DNA from: Candidatus Omnitrophota bacterium
GTDB lineage: Bacteria > Hinthialibacterota > Hinthialibacteria > Hinthialibacterales > Hinthialibacteraceae
DNA length: 64,000 bases
Reading direction: 5' to 3'
Assembly (NCBI GenBank): GCA_040755155.1
Contig: JBFMBP010000078.1
Span: 1-64,000, forward strand
The notes under the pieces were generated by a model. The model saw nothing but the letters and a program-made list of their open reading frames with translations, did no database searches and was not told where the DNA came from. How positions within the stretch are numbered: position 1 is the stretch's first letter; each line of letters begins with the position of its first letter. The translations under genes were made by a program, and so were the position numbers. Shown here piece by piece: positions 44,710-52,930 of the stretch.

Positions 44710-45396
44710 ATGAATACTCCCAGATTCATACCGATCCTGTTGTTGGCGTTAATGTGTTGTCTTCCTCAGCCCGCCCTGGGGGAGGACGTTTATATTGATA
44801 CAGAGTTACTCGACCTCAAAAAAATACGGGAAGAAGAAAATCTCGGCGAGAAAAGCCGCATCGTAAGGCTCTACATCTTTATCGCCGTTCGCTCAGGCCA
44901 AGGCTTCGAAGCCTACGCCGCCCGCGGCGACCGCGATCTCGACAAAGATGGAAAAAAGGCGATCGAACAACCCAACAATCTGGCCGAATACGACCATTTC
45001 GCCAAAATCGAGAGAGATCTTCAATTCGACGGCTCCGAACATATCTGCTTCATCACAGCCCTTCCCTATTTCGAGACGCTATTCAAAAAGGAAAATCTGA
45101 AAGATCCTTTCGAAAAAGGCGACGTCCTCGAAATCCCCGCCAAGGTTACGGAAAAAGACAAAAACAAACTCGTCGGCATTAAAACCCTGGCCATCATGAG
45201 TTCCACCGGCGCCAATCTGGGCATCGAACGCTATATCGCCTTCTACAACAAATCGACCGTCACGGAAAACAAGCCGGTGCTGGATAAAGACGGCAAGCCC
45301 GTCAAAGACGAAGCCGGTAAAGACAAAGTCGAACAAATCTCCAAAGTCGTCATCTCCTCCTACGGCCTCATCGAAATCACCGTGGTGGACGCCTGA
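44710..45396 (+). CDS. Exported hypothetical protein
   Basis: A 228-residue protein with a signal peptide (IPILLLALMCCLPQPALGED). The mature part has YIFIAVRSGQGFEAYAARGDRDLD, SEHICFITALPYFETLF, and a Lys/Asp-rich insert near 195-215 (LDKDGKPVKDEAGKDKVEQ). No family recognised. GGAAGGA precedes the ATG by about six bases. It is probably periplasmic or lipid-free secreted. Confidence 0.65.
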   Translation: MNTPRFIPILLLALMCCLPQPALGEDVYIDTELLDLKKIREEENLGEKSRIVRLYIFIAVRSGQGFEAYAARGDRDLDKDGKKAIEQPNNLAEYDHFAKIERDLQFDGSEHICFITALPYFETLFKKENLKDPFEKGDVLEIPAKVTEKDKNKLVGIKTLAIMSSTGANLGIERYIAFYNKSTVTENKPVLDKDGKPVKDEAGKDKVEQISKVVISSYGLIEITVVDA

Positions 45397-45435
45397 GACA
45401 CAACGATGGGCTATAATTCAAATAAAGGAGATAAA

Positions 45436-45690
45436 ATGTTTTTGCATGTAACTCATGTACAGTATTTGAATGACTACCGGCTGCGGCTGGAATTTAACGA
45501 TGGGAAAGTCAAGGACCTGGACTTGAAAAACGAATTGTACGGCGAAATCTTCGAGCCGTTGAACGATATCGATCTCTTCAAGAAGGTCTACGTCAATCCC
45601 GATACGGGCACGATCGAATGGCCCAACGGCGCCGATTTCGCCCCGGAATTCCTTTTTGAGAAAGGGCGGAAAGTCAGGAAAAGCGCCTGA
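45436..45690 (+). CDS. DUF2442 protein (copy 1 of a duplicated pair)
   Basis: An 84-residue DUF2442 protein: HVTHVQYLNDYRLRLEFNDGKVKDLDL, GEIFEPLND and VNPDTGTIEWPNGADFAPEFLF. The GTIEWPNGADFAPE segment is the family hallmark. The ATG at 45436 has GGAG six bases upstream. A copy differing at six residues lies at 46508-46762. DUF2442 proteins often pair with DUF4160, which is missing here. Confidence 0.82.
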   Translation: MFLHVTHVQYLNDYRLRLEFNDGKVKDLDLKNELYGEIFEPLNDIDLFKKVYVNPDTGTIEWPNGADFAPEFLFEKGRKVRKSA

Positions 45691-45721
45691 AAACGCCAAC
45701 GCAATAAAGATATTATTGGCT

Positions 45722-45757
45722 GGGTGGCAAGGGCAAATGTTGTTTTGCCCTTGAGCG
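45722..45757. repeat. Short palindromic repeat, family G (copy 1)
   Basis: The sequence GGTGGCAAGGGCAAATGTTG followed by TTTTGCCCTTGAG pairs CAAGGGCAAA with TTTGCCCTTG. Relatives are at 49146-49182, 58862-58940 and 59034-59062, usually between small genes. Confidence 0.65.
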
Positions 45758-45790
45758 AATTTCTTCGAGGGGCTTTTATGGAGGTGGCTT

Positions 45791-46000
45791 ATGAATAAAG
45801 AAAAAGAGTCAAAGAGTTTATTGGATGTTTGGGAGTGGAAAGAATCCACCTATCAAGAAGTTGCCGATTTGCCCATAGAACAAGCGTTGGAGAAACGTAT
45901 TCTCGATTCCACCCAATCGGCGAAAAAGTTAGGTTTTGCTTTATCTCCTCCAAGTAACGCCCAACCAAAAGCGACAATTATCCATATAGAGAACCAATGA
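45791..46000 (+). CDS. Small conserved hypothetical protein
   Basis: A 69-residue charged protein: SLLDVWEWKESTYQEVADLPIEQALEKRILDSTQSAKKLGF. The LLDVWEWKE..Y.EV start recurs in small proteins from environmental bacteria, sometimes near toxin genes. AGGTGG lies shortly before the ATG. Function unknown. Confidence 0.55.
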   Translation: MNKEKESKSLLDVWEWKESTYQEVADLPIEQALEKRILDSTQSAKKLGFALSPPSNAQPKATIIHIENQ

Positions 46001-46129
46001 AAAGGGAATACGATTTTTCCCAAGGAGAAAGAGGAAAATTTTATCGTAATGATGGGGGGTGATATACGCTCTCAGGCAAAAGATATAAAAACCACCTTGC
46101 GTCTTGCGCGCAATCTATAGGAAAGCATT

Positions 46130-46483
46130 ATGGCCAAAACCATCACGATTCGTTACGATGTCGCCGAGCACCTTCGCACGCCGGAGGAAATGGCGGCCTA
46201 TCTGGAAGCCTGCCTAGAAGAAGCTAATGGCGACGCCGCCTTCGTCGCCAAGGCGCTGGGCGATATCGCCCGCGCCAAGGGCATGTCTCAGGTAGCGCGC
46301 GATGCTGGTCTATCCCGCGAAAGCCTTTACAAAACGCTTTCTGGAGAGCGTACTCCCAACTTCGACACTATCCTAAAGGTCATGGGAGCGCTGGGTTTGA
46401 AATTTCATGCGGAAGCCGCTCGCACAGCTGAAGCATCAGCCAAACCAAGCGCGCCATCCAACGCTCGCGCCTCGCGCGGCTAA
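46130..46483 (+). CDS. Addiction-module antidote protein (HigA-like, HTH)
   Basis: A 117-residue protein of the putative addiction module antidote family: FRTPEEMAAYLEACLEE-type helix (here LRTPEEMAAYLEACLEEA), then FVAKALGDIARAKGMSQVARDAGLSRESLYKTLSGERTPNFDTILKVMGALGL, a Cro/C1-type helix-turn-helix. Such proteins bind and neutralise RelE/HigB toxins encoded immediately upstream. No toxin gene is found there, so this is a solo antitoxin. The last 20 residues are Ala/Ser-rich. Confidence 0.85.
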   Translation: MAKTITIRYDVAEHLRTPEEMAAYLEACLEEANGDAAFVAKALGDIARAKGMSQVARDAGLSRESLYKTLSGERTPNFDTILKVMGALGLKFHAEAARTAEASAKPSAPSNARASRG

Positions 46484-46507
46484 ACTTTGGCGTAAAAAGA
46501 AGACGAA

Positions 46508-46762
46508 ATGTTTTTGCATGTAACTCATGTACAGTACTTGAAAGACTACCAGCTGCGGCTGGAATTTAACGATGGGAAAGTCAAAGACCTGGACTTGAAA
46601 AACGAATTGTACGGCGAAATCTTCGAGCCGTTAAACGATATCGATCTCTTTAATAAGGTCTACATCAATCCCGATACGGGCACAATCGAATGGCCCAACG
46701 GCGCCGACTTCGCCCCGGAATTCCTTTACGAGAAAGGGCGGAAAGTCAGGAAAAGCACGTAA
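46508..46762 (+). CDS. DUF2442 protein (copy 2 of a duplicated pair)
   Basis: An 84-residue protein identical to the one at 45436-45690 at 78 of 84 positions. It follows the HTH antidote gene by 24 bases. Recent duplication, possibly with the intervening genes, is likely. Confidence 0.82.
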   Translation: MFLHVTHVQYLKDYQLRLEFNDGKVKDLDLKNELYGEIFEPLNDIDLFNKVYINPDTGTIEWPNGADFAPEFLYEKGRKVRKST

Positions 46763-46910
46763 AGCGCCGATGCCTAGAGGCTTGCAACCAGTTCGAGCCG
46801 GACACCCAATCAAATGGGGCATAACGAATTCCGAATAATTTTATAGTATAAACTGCTCATCAAGCGATTTCGATGCGAATTAAGATATAATCGTAGATTG
46901 AGGTGAATTA

Positions 46911-48209
46911 ATGAACTACCTTGAAAAAGTGGAAATTAAGGGATTCTGGGGGAATAGAGATATTTCGATATCATTCAATCCTGATGTTAACTTCCTTATT
47001 GGAGTAAATGGTTCAGGAAAAACAACTGTAATAAACCTGATAGCCGCTGCTCTAAATGCTGATTTTCCGACTCTTGACCGGCTTCCCTTTAACTCAATGC
47101 AGCTTCAACTAAGAGAGGTGAATGGAAACAGTACGCCATCAATAGAAGTGGAGAAGAAACCCCAAGAAAGATCTCCTTATCCATCTATTAGTTTCAGTAT
47201 AAAATCCAAAGAAACTGACAAGGCCGTAAATTATTCTTTAGATCAGATTGAAGAAGGCCGCATTTATAGAACAGCCTCTCATGAATACTATCACTCTTAT
47301 CCTGCACGTCACTCACAAAGGTTAGGAAAAATACATTACGATATAATTGAGCATCTTAGCGGTTTGGTAAATATTAGCTGGCTGTCAATTCATCGTACTA
47401 CTGCTTCATATCGCTCAAAAGAGGAGAGGAGTTTCGAATCTACTATTGATCAAAAACTGAGCGAATTATCAAACGAGTTTATTAAATACTTCTCTCTTCT
47501 TGATAAACAATCTGCAATTGAAATAGATAGATTTCAACAAACAATTTTTCTCTCTTTATTATCGGATGAAAGCGAAAGTGAAGTTTTTTCTATCCTTAAG
47601 AGCCTTGATCCTGATAATGAAAAGCAAGAATTGATCAAAATATTTAAGCTTTTTAGATTGGATGAAAATGAATATCTAAAGAGTGTTGAAAGACATTTTG
47701 ATTCTTATTCGAAATTGTTTCAGAAGTTATCTAATAGTTCTGGCTTTCGCTTAGAGGATTTGAGTGTTCTTATCGGTACTCGAAGAATACATTCTATCGT
47801 CCAGGATTGGAGCAAACTCACTGAAAAACAGAAGGATATCTACAAACCACGGAATACATTTTTGAATGTAGTTAATTCATTAATGCAGCGGAAGGAAATC
47901 AAAATAAATGAGAAAAATGAACTAGAAGTAAAAACGCAGTCAAAAAAAATTTTTCCTCTTAAGTTCCTTTCATCAGGAGAGAAACAATTGCTTATTATTC
48001 TAGGTGAAGCTTTACTTCAACAATCAGCACCATGGATATATATTGCAGATGAACCGGAACTATCATTGCATGTTACTTGGCAAGAAAGCCTTGTCCGAAA
48101 CCTGAGAAACGTTAATCCTAAAGCACAAATCATTTTTGCTACACACTCACCAGATATAGTGAGTAACTTTCATGATCGTGTATTCGATATGGAAAAGGTA
48201 GTATCATGA
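46911..48209 (+). CDS. ariA: PARIS anti-phage ATPase AriA-like
   Basis: A 432-residue ABC-type AAA ATPase. Walker A is GVNGSGKTT at residues 31-39, the signature LSSGEKQLLIILGEALL is near 352, Walker B IYIADEPELSLH near 376, and the switch histidine in FATHSPDIVSNF near 410. The body between is helical. The gene overlaps the DUF4435 gene downstream by ATGA. AAA ATPase plus DUF4435/TOPRIM is the layout of PARIS (AriA-AriB), where AriA assembles around AriB and holds it until a phage anti-restriction protein is sensed. AGGTGA precedes the ATG, and TATAAT lies at 46886-46891. The gene is visibly AT-rich, suggesting transfer. Confidence 0.85.
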   Translation: MNYLEKVEIKGFWGNRDISISFNPDVNFLIGVNGSGKTTVINLIAAALNADFPTLDRLPFNSMQLQLREVNGNSTPSIEVEKKPQERSPYPSISFSIKSKETDKAVNYSLDQIEEGRIYRTASHEYYHSYPARHSQRLGKIHYDIIEHLSGLVNISWLSIHRTTASYRSKEERSFESTIDQKLSELSNEFIKYFSLLDKQSAIEIDRFQQTIFLSLLSDESESEVFSILKSLDPDNEKQELIKIFKLFRLDENEYLKSVERHFDSYSKLFQKLSNSSGFRLEDLSVLIGTRRIHSIVQDWSKLTEKQKDIYKPRNTFLNVVNSLMQRKEIKINEKNELEVKTQSKKIFPLKFLSSGEKQLLIILGEALLQQSAPWIYIADEPELSLHVTWQESLVRNLRNVNPKAQIIFATHSPDIVSNFHDRVFDMEKVVS

Positions 48210-49087
48210 ATTTTAGGCGAACTTCTAGCGGCTTATCAAATCAGCACCTTTTTCTTAATGTTGATACTATAGTATTTGTTGAAGGTAGTACTAGCTACTC
48301 GAAAGATGATGTTTATAATGGCAAATTTACTACTGATTCTTTTGATATTAAGTTTTGGCATGAACTTTTCTCAATTTTTCTAAAAAAGAAAAAAGTCCAA
48401 TTCAGAGCTATTGGATCTAAGAGTACCTTAAAAAGTATAGCTGAAGATATTGAAAAAGGAGAAATAACAAACGTGTACGTTGCCATGGACAGAGATTTCG
48501 ATATTCTTAATTTTAGGCATATCCAAACAAAAGGTGTACTTTATACTTATGGTTATAGTTGGGAGAATGATGTTTGGCAGCCAGAGGTCGTTCAAGATGT
48601 ATTCGGTACTATCTACATTGGTATTCTACCAGGTGAAGTTGCTGAGCGAATTTTTACATTGTACAAACAGTTTGTGAATGATATTAATATTGCTGTATAC
48701 GCAGATGCTTTTCTAAGTAGATTTAATAGGTCATTTATACCTAGAGACAAGCATATGAGATGTATTAAATTTGAACGAGACTCTGAACCTACAGCTAACA
48801 TAGATACAATTCAGAATCTACTTGAGAAGATACGTTTTTCAAAAGAAGAAATTCAAGATTTTGGATCAAGATACACAATTGATCCCTTTAGTGACTGTTA
48901 TGGACATCTACTATCCGACTTCTGCTATTTCTTGATCTCCTATTTTTTAAAAAAAGTATCTAAATCCCCGTCCATGTCAAAAGATTGTGTAATTAGTATT
49001 GGAATTGATAAATTTATAAATAGACTTACCAAACGGCAGATACCGACTTTAAATACGCATTATAAGAATTATTTCTCATCTCTTTAA
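48206..49087 (+). CDS. ariB: PARIS effector AriB-like (DUF4435, TOPRIM)
   Basis: A 293-residue DUF4435 protein. The TOPRIM-like acidic residues are visible: Glu26 in IVFVEGS and the D-x-D of VAMDRDFD (Asp95, Asp97). In characterised PARIS the AriB subunit is released from AriA when triggered, dimerises, and cleaves host tRNA, aborting infection. The C-terminal part (about 180-290) is helical and Lys-rich. The start overlaps the ATPase stop (ATGA), so the two are made together. Other AAA-plus-TOPRIM systems (OLD/Gabija) have the two in different architectures; DUF4435 as a separate gene favours PARIS. Confidence 0.82.
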   Translation: MNFRRTSSGLSNQHLFLNVDTIVFVEGSTSYSKDDVYNGKFTTDSFDIKFWHELFSIFLKKKKVQFRAIGSKSTLKSIAEDIEKGEITNVYVAMDRDFDILNFRHIQTKGVLYTYGYSWENDVWQPEVVQDVFGTIYIGILPGEVAERIFTLYKQFVNDINIAVYADAFLSRFNRSFIPRDKHMRCIKFERDSEPTANIDTIQNLLEKIRFSKEEIQDFGSRYTIDPFSDCYGHLLSDFCYFLISYFLKKVSKSPSMSKDCVISIGIDKFINRLTKRQIPTLNTHYKNYFSSL

Positions 49088-49145
49088 TCACGAAAGCCGA
49101 ATTTAGAATTTTTTGTTCTAACAAGAGCATACACACATCCAGACA

Positions 49146-49182
49146 ACAAGGGCAAATGTCGTTCCGCCCTTGATCGAATAAG
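49146..49182. repeat. Short palindromic repeat, family G (copy 2)
   Basis: AAGGGCAAATGTCGTTCCGC is followed by CCTTGATCGAATAAGCCC; the AAGGGC and GCCCTT parts pair. It separates the PARIS genes from the small antitoxin genes. Confidence 0.6.
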
Positions 49183-49237
49183 CCCTTATCGTGAATTCAA
49201 GGACAGAAAGAACTGGCGCAATAAGAGAGATAATATT

Positions 49238-49438
49238 ATGGATAAGGCTCTTTTAGAAAAAGCCTTAGAGACACCGCCTAACGAAAGGGTGGCGTTTGCC
49301 GAGTTGATTCTTGCCAGCATCGATTGCGAAGAGGATGAAATTCGCCAATCATGGATAGCCGAAGCGGAAAGCCGTAGGATAGCATTCGAGGAAAGCCGGG
49401 CGAAATTATTGGATTTTGAAGGGCTATACTATCTATGA
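49238..49438 (+). CDS. Addiction-module component antitoxin (solo)
   Basis: A 66-residue protein of the addiction module component type: ALLEKALETPPNERVAFAELILASID, then EIRQSWIAEAESRRIAFEE. Members are unstable antitoxins normally followed by a RelE toxin. Here the next gene is DUF433, so the partner is missing or replaced. Confidence 0.78.
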   Translation: MDKALLEKALETPPNERVAFAELILASIDCEEDEIRQSWIAEAESRRIAFEESRAKLLDFEGLYYL

Positions 49439-49466
49439 GCCGCAATGTTCGCTGGAAAGGAAAAGA

Positions 49467-49489
49467 ACATGCCGCTAAACCTTAAAGAG
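49467..49489. repeat. Short direct repeat overlapping two leaders (copy 1)
   Basis: The 23-base run beginning ACATGCCGCTAAACCTTAAA is repeated exactly at 50446-50468. Here it precedes the DUF433 gene and supplies only a 19-codon frame; there it forms the first codons of an antitoxin gene. Confidence 0.8.
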
Positions 49490-49499
49490 GAGTACGTCC

Positions 49500-49727
49500 A
49501 TGAAGTTCGCCCGGATCACTCATAATCCTGCGGTGATGGGCGGCAAGCCTTGCATTCGCGGCTTGCGGATTACTGTGGGAACCATCGTCGGCTTGCTGGC
49601 TTCCGGCGAATCGCGCGAACGCATCTTGCAAGTTTACCCGCATTTGGAACCGGCCGATCTGGACGAGGCGTTGGCTTACGCGGCTTGGCGTCTGGAAGAA
49701 CGCGAAGAGGAAATGTTCGTTACATGA
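49500..49727 (+). CDS. DUF433 antitoxin-like protein
   Basis: A 75-residue DUF433 protein: ITHNPAVMGGKPCIRGLRITVGTIVGLLASGESRERILQVYPHLEPADLDEALAYAAWR. The MGGKPCIRG segment is diagnostic. The fold is a homeodomain-like helix-turn-helix; members usually sit before a DUF5615 PIN-like toxin and are regarded as its antitoxin. No DUF5615 gene follows. AGAGGAG lies about ten bases before the ATG. Confidence 0.85.
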   Translation: MKFARITHNPAVMGGKPCIRGLRITVGTIVGLLASGESRERILQVYPHLEPADLDEALAYAAWRLEEREEEMFVT

Positions 49728-49752
49728 GCCATACACAGGAAAGGAATGACAG

Positions 49753-50304
49753 ATGGATAAAACGATCCTGGTGAATTTCAACGACCTCTGGTCGAAAGAC
49801 CGCGAGTTGCAAGGCCAGGCTTTTTGTCATGTTCTCGAGGCAACAAACAATTGCGTAGAGTGGGCGTATGAAGTGTGGGATGCGTTGATGGAAAACTTGA
49901 CTCACAAAGACAACCATAATCGCGCTATTGCCGCTCAGGTTCTATGTAATCTAGCCAAAAGCGATTCAAAAAACAGATTGTTGGAAGATTTCGACGCCTT
50001 GTTTGCAGTTACTAAGGACGAACGGTTCGTTACGGCAAGGCACTGCTTGCAAGCTTTATGGAAAGTAGGCGCGTCGGGAAAGAAACAACAAAAGTTGTTG
50101 GTCGACGCGCTGGAAGGCCGCTTTGAAGAGTGCGTTGCGGAAAAGAATTGCACCTTAATCCGTTACGACATCATCCAAAACCTTCGTAAAGTGTATGATG
50201 CGGTCCATGACGAAAATATCAAAGCGAAGGCGCTGGAATTGATCGAAAAGGAAGAGGATATCAAATACCGCAAGAAGTACGCAAGCCTTTGGCGGGTGAA
50301 GTAA
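49753..50304 (+). CDS. HEAT-like helical repeat protein
   Basis: A 183-residue all-helical protein: QGQAFCHVLEATNNCVEWAYEVWDALMENLTHKDNHNRAIAAQVLCNLAKSD is a HEAT-like pair, followed by similar helices (FVTARHCLQALWKVG). Such proteins are usually protein-binding scaffolds. It lies in the antitoxin cluster, 25 bases after DUF433. I have no more precise family. Confidence 0.65.
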   Translation: MDKTILVNFNDLWSKDRELQGQAFCHVLEATNNCVEWAYEVWDALMENLTHKDNHNRAIAAQVLCNLAKSDSKNRLLEDFDALFAVTKDERFVTARHCLQALWKVGASGKKQQKLLVDALEGRFEECVAEKNCTLIRYDIIQNLRKVYDAVHDENIKAKALELIEKEEDIKYRKKYASLWRVK

Positions 50305-50445
50305 AATCCTCGATTAAGCCGGGTTCAAGGAGAGTTATCGTTCCGCTCTTGAATGAACTATACCCTCAACCGCACGCCGTCGAGCGTTTATAATCGTATC
50401 TAATGGCATAGAGAGAATCTTGGCCATTCGCAGGAAAGGAGAACA

Positions 50446-50468
50446 ACATGCCGCTAAACCTTAAAGAG
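50446..50468. repeat. Short direct repeat overlapping two leaders (copy 2)
   Basis: An exact copy of 49467-49489. It covers the first seven codons (MPLNLKE) of the antitoxin gene and is preceded by a similar AGGAAAGG(A/G) ribosome-binding stretch in both places. Confidence 0.8.
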
Positions 50469-50723
50469 ATGACCATTGAAAAGAGGAAAGCCATGTCGTT
50501 AGTGATGAAAGAAATTGCGAACCAAGCCCTTACTCTTCCTCCCGATGAACGCGCCCAATTGGCGCATGAACTCATTGCAAGCCTGGACGACGCTGTCGAC
50601 GAGGAAGCGGAAACGGCTTGGGAGGCGGAGATTGGAAAACGCGTTCAGGAAATTAAAAGAGGCAAAGCGAAAGGCAGGCCTCTAGAAGCCATACTTGCCG
50701 AGATCCAAGCCAAATATTCATGA
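50448..50723 (+). CDS. Addiction-module antitoxin of a RelE/ParE pair
   Basis: A 91-residue antitoxin: VMKEIANQALTLPPDERAQLAHELIASLDDAVDEEAETAWEAEIGKRVQEIKRGKAKGRP, the standard addiction-module component pattern. The ATG at 50448 has GGAG seven bases upstream; an internal ATG at 50493 also has a good ribosome-binding site (GAGGA) and matches the usual start of the family. The stop overlaps the toxin start by ATGA. Confidence 0.85.
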   Translation: MPLNLKEMTIEKRKAMSLVMKEIANQALTLPPDERAQLAHELIASLDDAVDEEAETAWEAEIGKRVQEIKRGKAKGRPLEAILAEIQAKYS

Positions 50724-51028
50724 AACGCATCTTTGTTCACAGCGAAGCCGAATTGGAATTATGGCAAGCGGTTGAATACTACGAATCCAAACGCATTGGA
50801 TTGGGGCTTGATTTCGAACACGAGGCGAGACGCGCCTTTGCCGATATCCTGGAAGCGCCCGACAGGCAGCCGATAACAAGATTCGGCGCAAGACGCCGTC
50901 TGCTCCATCGATTTCCATTTGCTATCCATTATTTGGAAATTCAAGATATTATCTGGATAGTAGCAGTAGCGCATACCAGCCGTAAACCATTCTATTGGCT
51001 CAATCGTTCAATAACACCATCTACTTGA
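50720..51028 (+). CDS. RelE/ParE-family toxin
   Basis: A 102-residue RelE/ParE superfamily protein: VHSEAELELWQAVEYYESKRIGLGLDFEHEARRAFADILEAPDRQP is the ParE helix hairpin, and RRRLLHRFPFAIHYLEIQDIIWIVAVAHTSRKPFYW is the following sheet. It is coupled to the antitoxin gene by ATGA. ParE members act on gyrase, RelE on mRNA; the target here is not clear. Confidence 0.88.
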   Translation: MKRIFVHSEAELELWQAVEYYESKRIGLGLDFEHEARRAFADILEAPDRQPITRFGARRRLLHRFPFAIHYLEIQDIIWIVAVAHTSRKPFYWLNRSITPST

Positions 51029-51124
51029 AAACCGAATAGAATTTGCTCTTACGTTCATCCCTTCTTTACCCTCCAGCGGCGAATGCGCTATTATTGCGGC
51101 ATCTTGATTTTCAGGAGGTTTGCC

Positions 51125-52930
51125 ATGCGTTTTTCGCGATTCGCTATTTTTTCTTTTCTATTCGTTCTTCTTCAATCCGCTGTTTTTGGGCAAGTGCGCT
51201 CTCCTTTGGAAAGTCTTTCGATTGCTCCCAATTACGAATCCCATCGCATTTCCAGTTACGACCGCAATGGCTATAATGCCGATTGGATCAGCATCGAGCC
51301 GGGCGAGACCCGCGTTCTGGCGGAAATTGACGGCCCCGGCGCCATCACTCACTTCTGGAACACGATTTCCGCCGAACCTTACTATTCGCGCATGTTGATT
51401 ATGCGTTTCTATTGGGACGGCCAGGCGATGCCTTCCGTCGAGGTTCCTCTCGGCGACTTTTTCGGCGTCGGCCATGGATTGAATATCCCCTTCCATAGCT
51501 TCGTAATGGATAACTCTTCCGAAGGGCGGGCGCGCAATTGTTACTGGTACATGCCCTTCAAAAAATCCGCCAAAGTTACCGTCACCCACGAAGGCTTCAA
51601 CAAGGTTCGTTCCTTTTATTACTATATCGATTACCGCTCCTTCAAAACCATCCCTGACGACAGCCTCTATTTCCACGCCCAATATCGCCAGGCCGTGCCC
51701 AATCCCGCCGTGGACATTAAGGGGAAGAATATCGACGGCAAGACCAATTACCTGCTTATGGAAACCACAGGCCGGGGCCAATACGTCGGAACGATCCAAA
51801 GCGTACAGATCAATCAAGACGGCTGGTACGGCGAAGGCGACGATATGTTCTTCGTCGACGGCGCCGAAACTCCGACGATGACCGGTACCGGAACCGAAGA
51901 TTATTTCAACGACGCTTGGGGTTTTCGTCCCTTCGATTATCTCTACCACGGCGTCACTCTCTGGGAAGGATACAAGAAGGGCAATCGGGGAACGGCTTAT
52001 AAATGGCATATCTTCGATCCCGTCGCCTTTACGAAATCCTTGCGCGCCACCATCGAGCACGGTCACGCTAACGACCGCCAGGACGATTTCTATACCGTCG
52101 CCTTTTGGTATCAGACTCTCCCCAGCCCGGAGCCGCCCGCCATGCCCAACGTCATGAACCGTCTGCCCGACGAAGGCCAACTGTACGCCGAACGCACTCT
52201 CATCGGCAAAGAAATAACCACCCATCTCCAGGAAAAACGGCTGGACGCCGCTCTCGCCCGCGTGCAGGAAGTCATCGATACGGCGGAGCGAGCCGACGAA
52301 TATGGCTATTGGTCCTTGCGCAAGGGATTTCTGCTCAAACAAACCGGCAAACTGGCGGAAGCTAAAAAAGCGTTCGACGCGGCGCTGGAAAAAAGCCAGA
52401 AAGAAGACAAATACTCGGAATGGGACGCTGGTTCCATCCACTGGACCGCCGAACGCGAATGCCCCGTTTTGGCGGATAAGAAAAAAGCCAGGCTTTACGC
52501 TTTCGGCGACGATACCTACGAAATCTTCCTCGACGGAAAATCCATCGGCCAGGGAGGCGGCGGCGATCAAATCGGCGATTTCGAAATTGCGTTGTCCCGC
52601 GGCAAACATACGCTAGCCGTCAAAGCTGTAAACCGCTCCGGCGCCGCCGGACTGGCGATCCAACTAAGCCATATCCGGGGATACGAATTGACGGACGAGA
52701 CATGGAAAGTTTCGGAAACGGAAGCGCCCAAATGGAACGAGAAAAAATTCAACGCTTCCGCCTGGAAAAACGCCGCGCCAAGCGGAACGCTGGGCGAAGC
52801 GCCTTGGAACAGCATGCGCCAACCCTTCGCCTTTCTCGCGCCCATCCTCACGGCGAAAGCCATTTGGACGCCCGACGGCGCCAAGGACAACCAAACCGTT
52901 TATTTCCGCAAAGAATTTCAAGTGAAGTAA
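51125..52930 (+). CDS. Exported GH172 (DUF2961) glycosidase with TPR-like and binding regions
   Basis: A 601-residue exported protein with a signal peptide (FAIFSFLFVLLQSAVFGQ). Residues about 25-350 form the DUF2961 double jelly roll, now GH172: GPGAITHFWNTIS near 76, VPLGDFFGVGHG near 108, and TGTGTEDYFNDAWGF near 262. GH172 members hydrolyse alpha-D-fructofuranosyl or arabinofuranosyl linkages. A TPR-like helical pair (LDAALARVQEVIDTAE, KLAEAKKAFDAALEKS) follows near 385-440, then a C-terminal beta domain that may bind sugar. AGGAGG is six bases before the ATG at 51125; a longer start at 51083 has no such site. Confidence 0.88.
   Translation: MRFSRFAIFSFLFVLLQSAVFGQVRSPLESLSIAPNYESHRISSYDRNGYNADWISIEPGETRVLAEIDGPGAITHFWNTISAEPYYSRMLIMRFYWDGQAMPSVEVPLGDFFGVGHGLNIPFHSFVMDNSSEGRARNCYWYMPFKKSAKVTVTHEGFNKVRSFYYYIDYRSFKTIPDDSLYFHAQYRQAVPNPAVDIKGKNIDGKTNYLLMETTGRGQYVGTIQSVQINQDGWYGEGDDMFFVDGAETPTMTGTGTEDYFNDAWGFRPFDYLYHGVTLWEGYKKGNRGTAYKWHIFDPVAFTKSLRATIEHGHANDRQDDFYTVAFWYQTLPSPEPPAMPNVMNRLPDEGQLYAERTLIGKEITTHLQEKRLDAALARVQEVIDTAERADEYGYWSLRKGFLLKQTGKLAEAKKAFDAALEKSQKEDKYSEWDAGSIHWTAERECPVLADKKKARLYAFGDDTYEIFLDGKSIGQGGGGDQIGDFEIALSRGKHTLAVKAVNRSGAAGLAIQLSHIRGYELTDETWKVSETEAPKWNEKKFNASAWKNAAPSGTLGEAPWNSMRQPFAFLAPILTAKAIWTPDGAKDNQTVYFRKEFQVK

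Noticed and set aside
51158-52609. Minus-strand frame of 483 codons opposite the GH172 gene
   Set aside because: It is antisense to a well-supported glycosidase gene and has no domain, start signal or compositional support.
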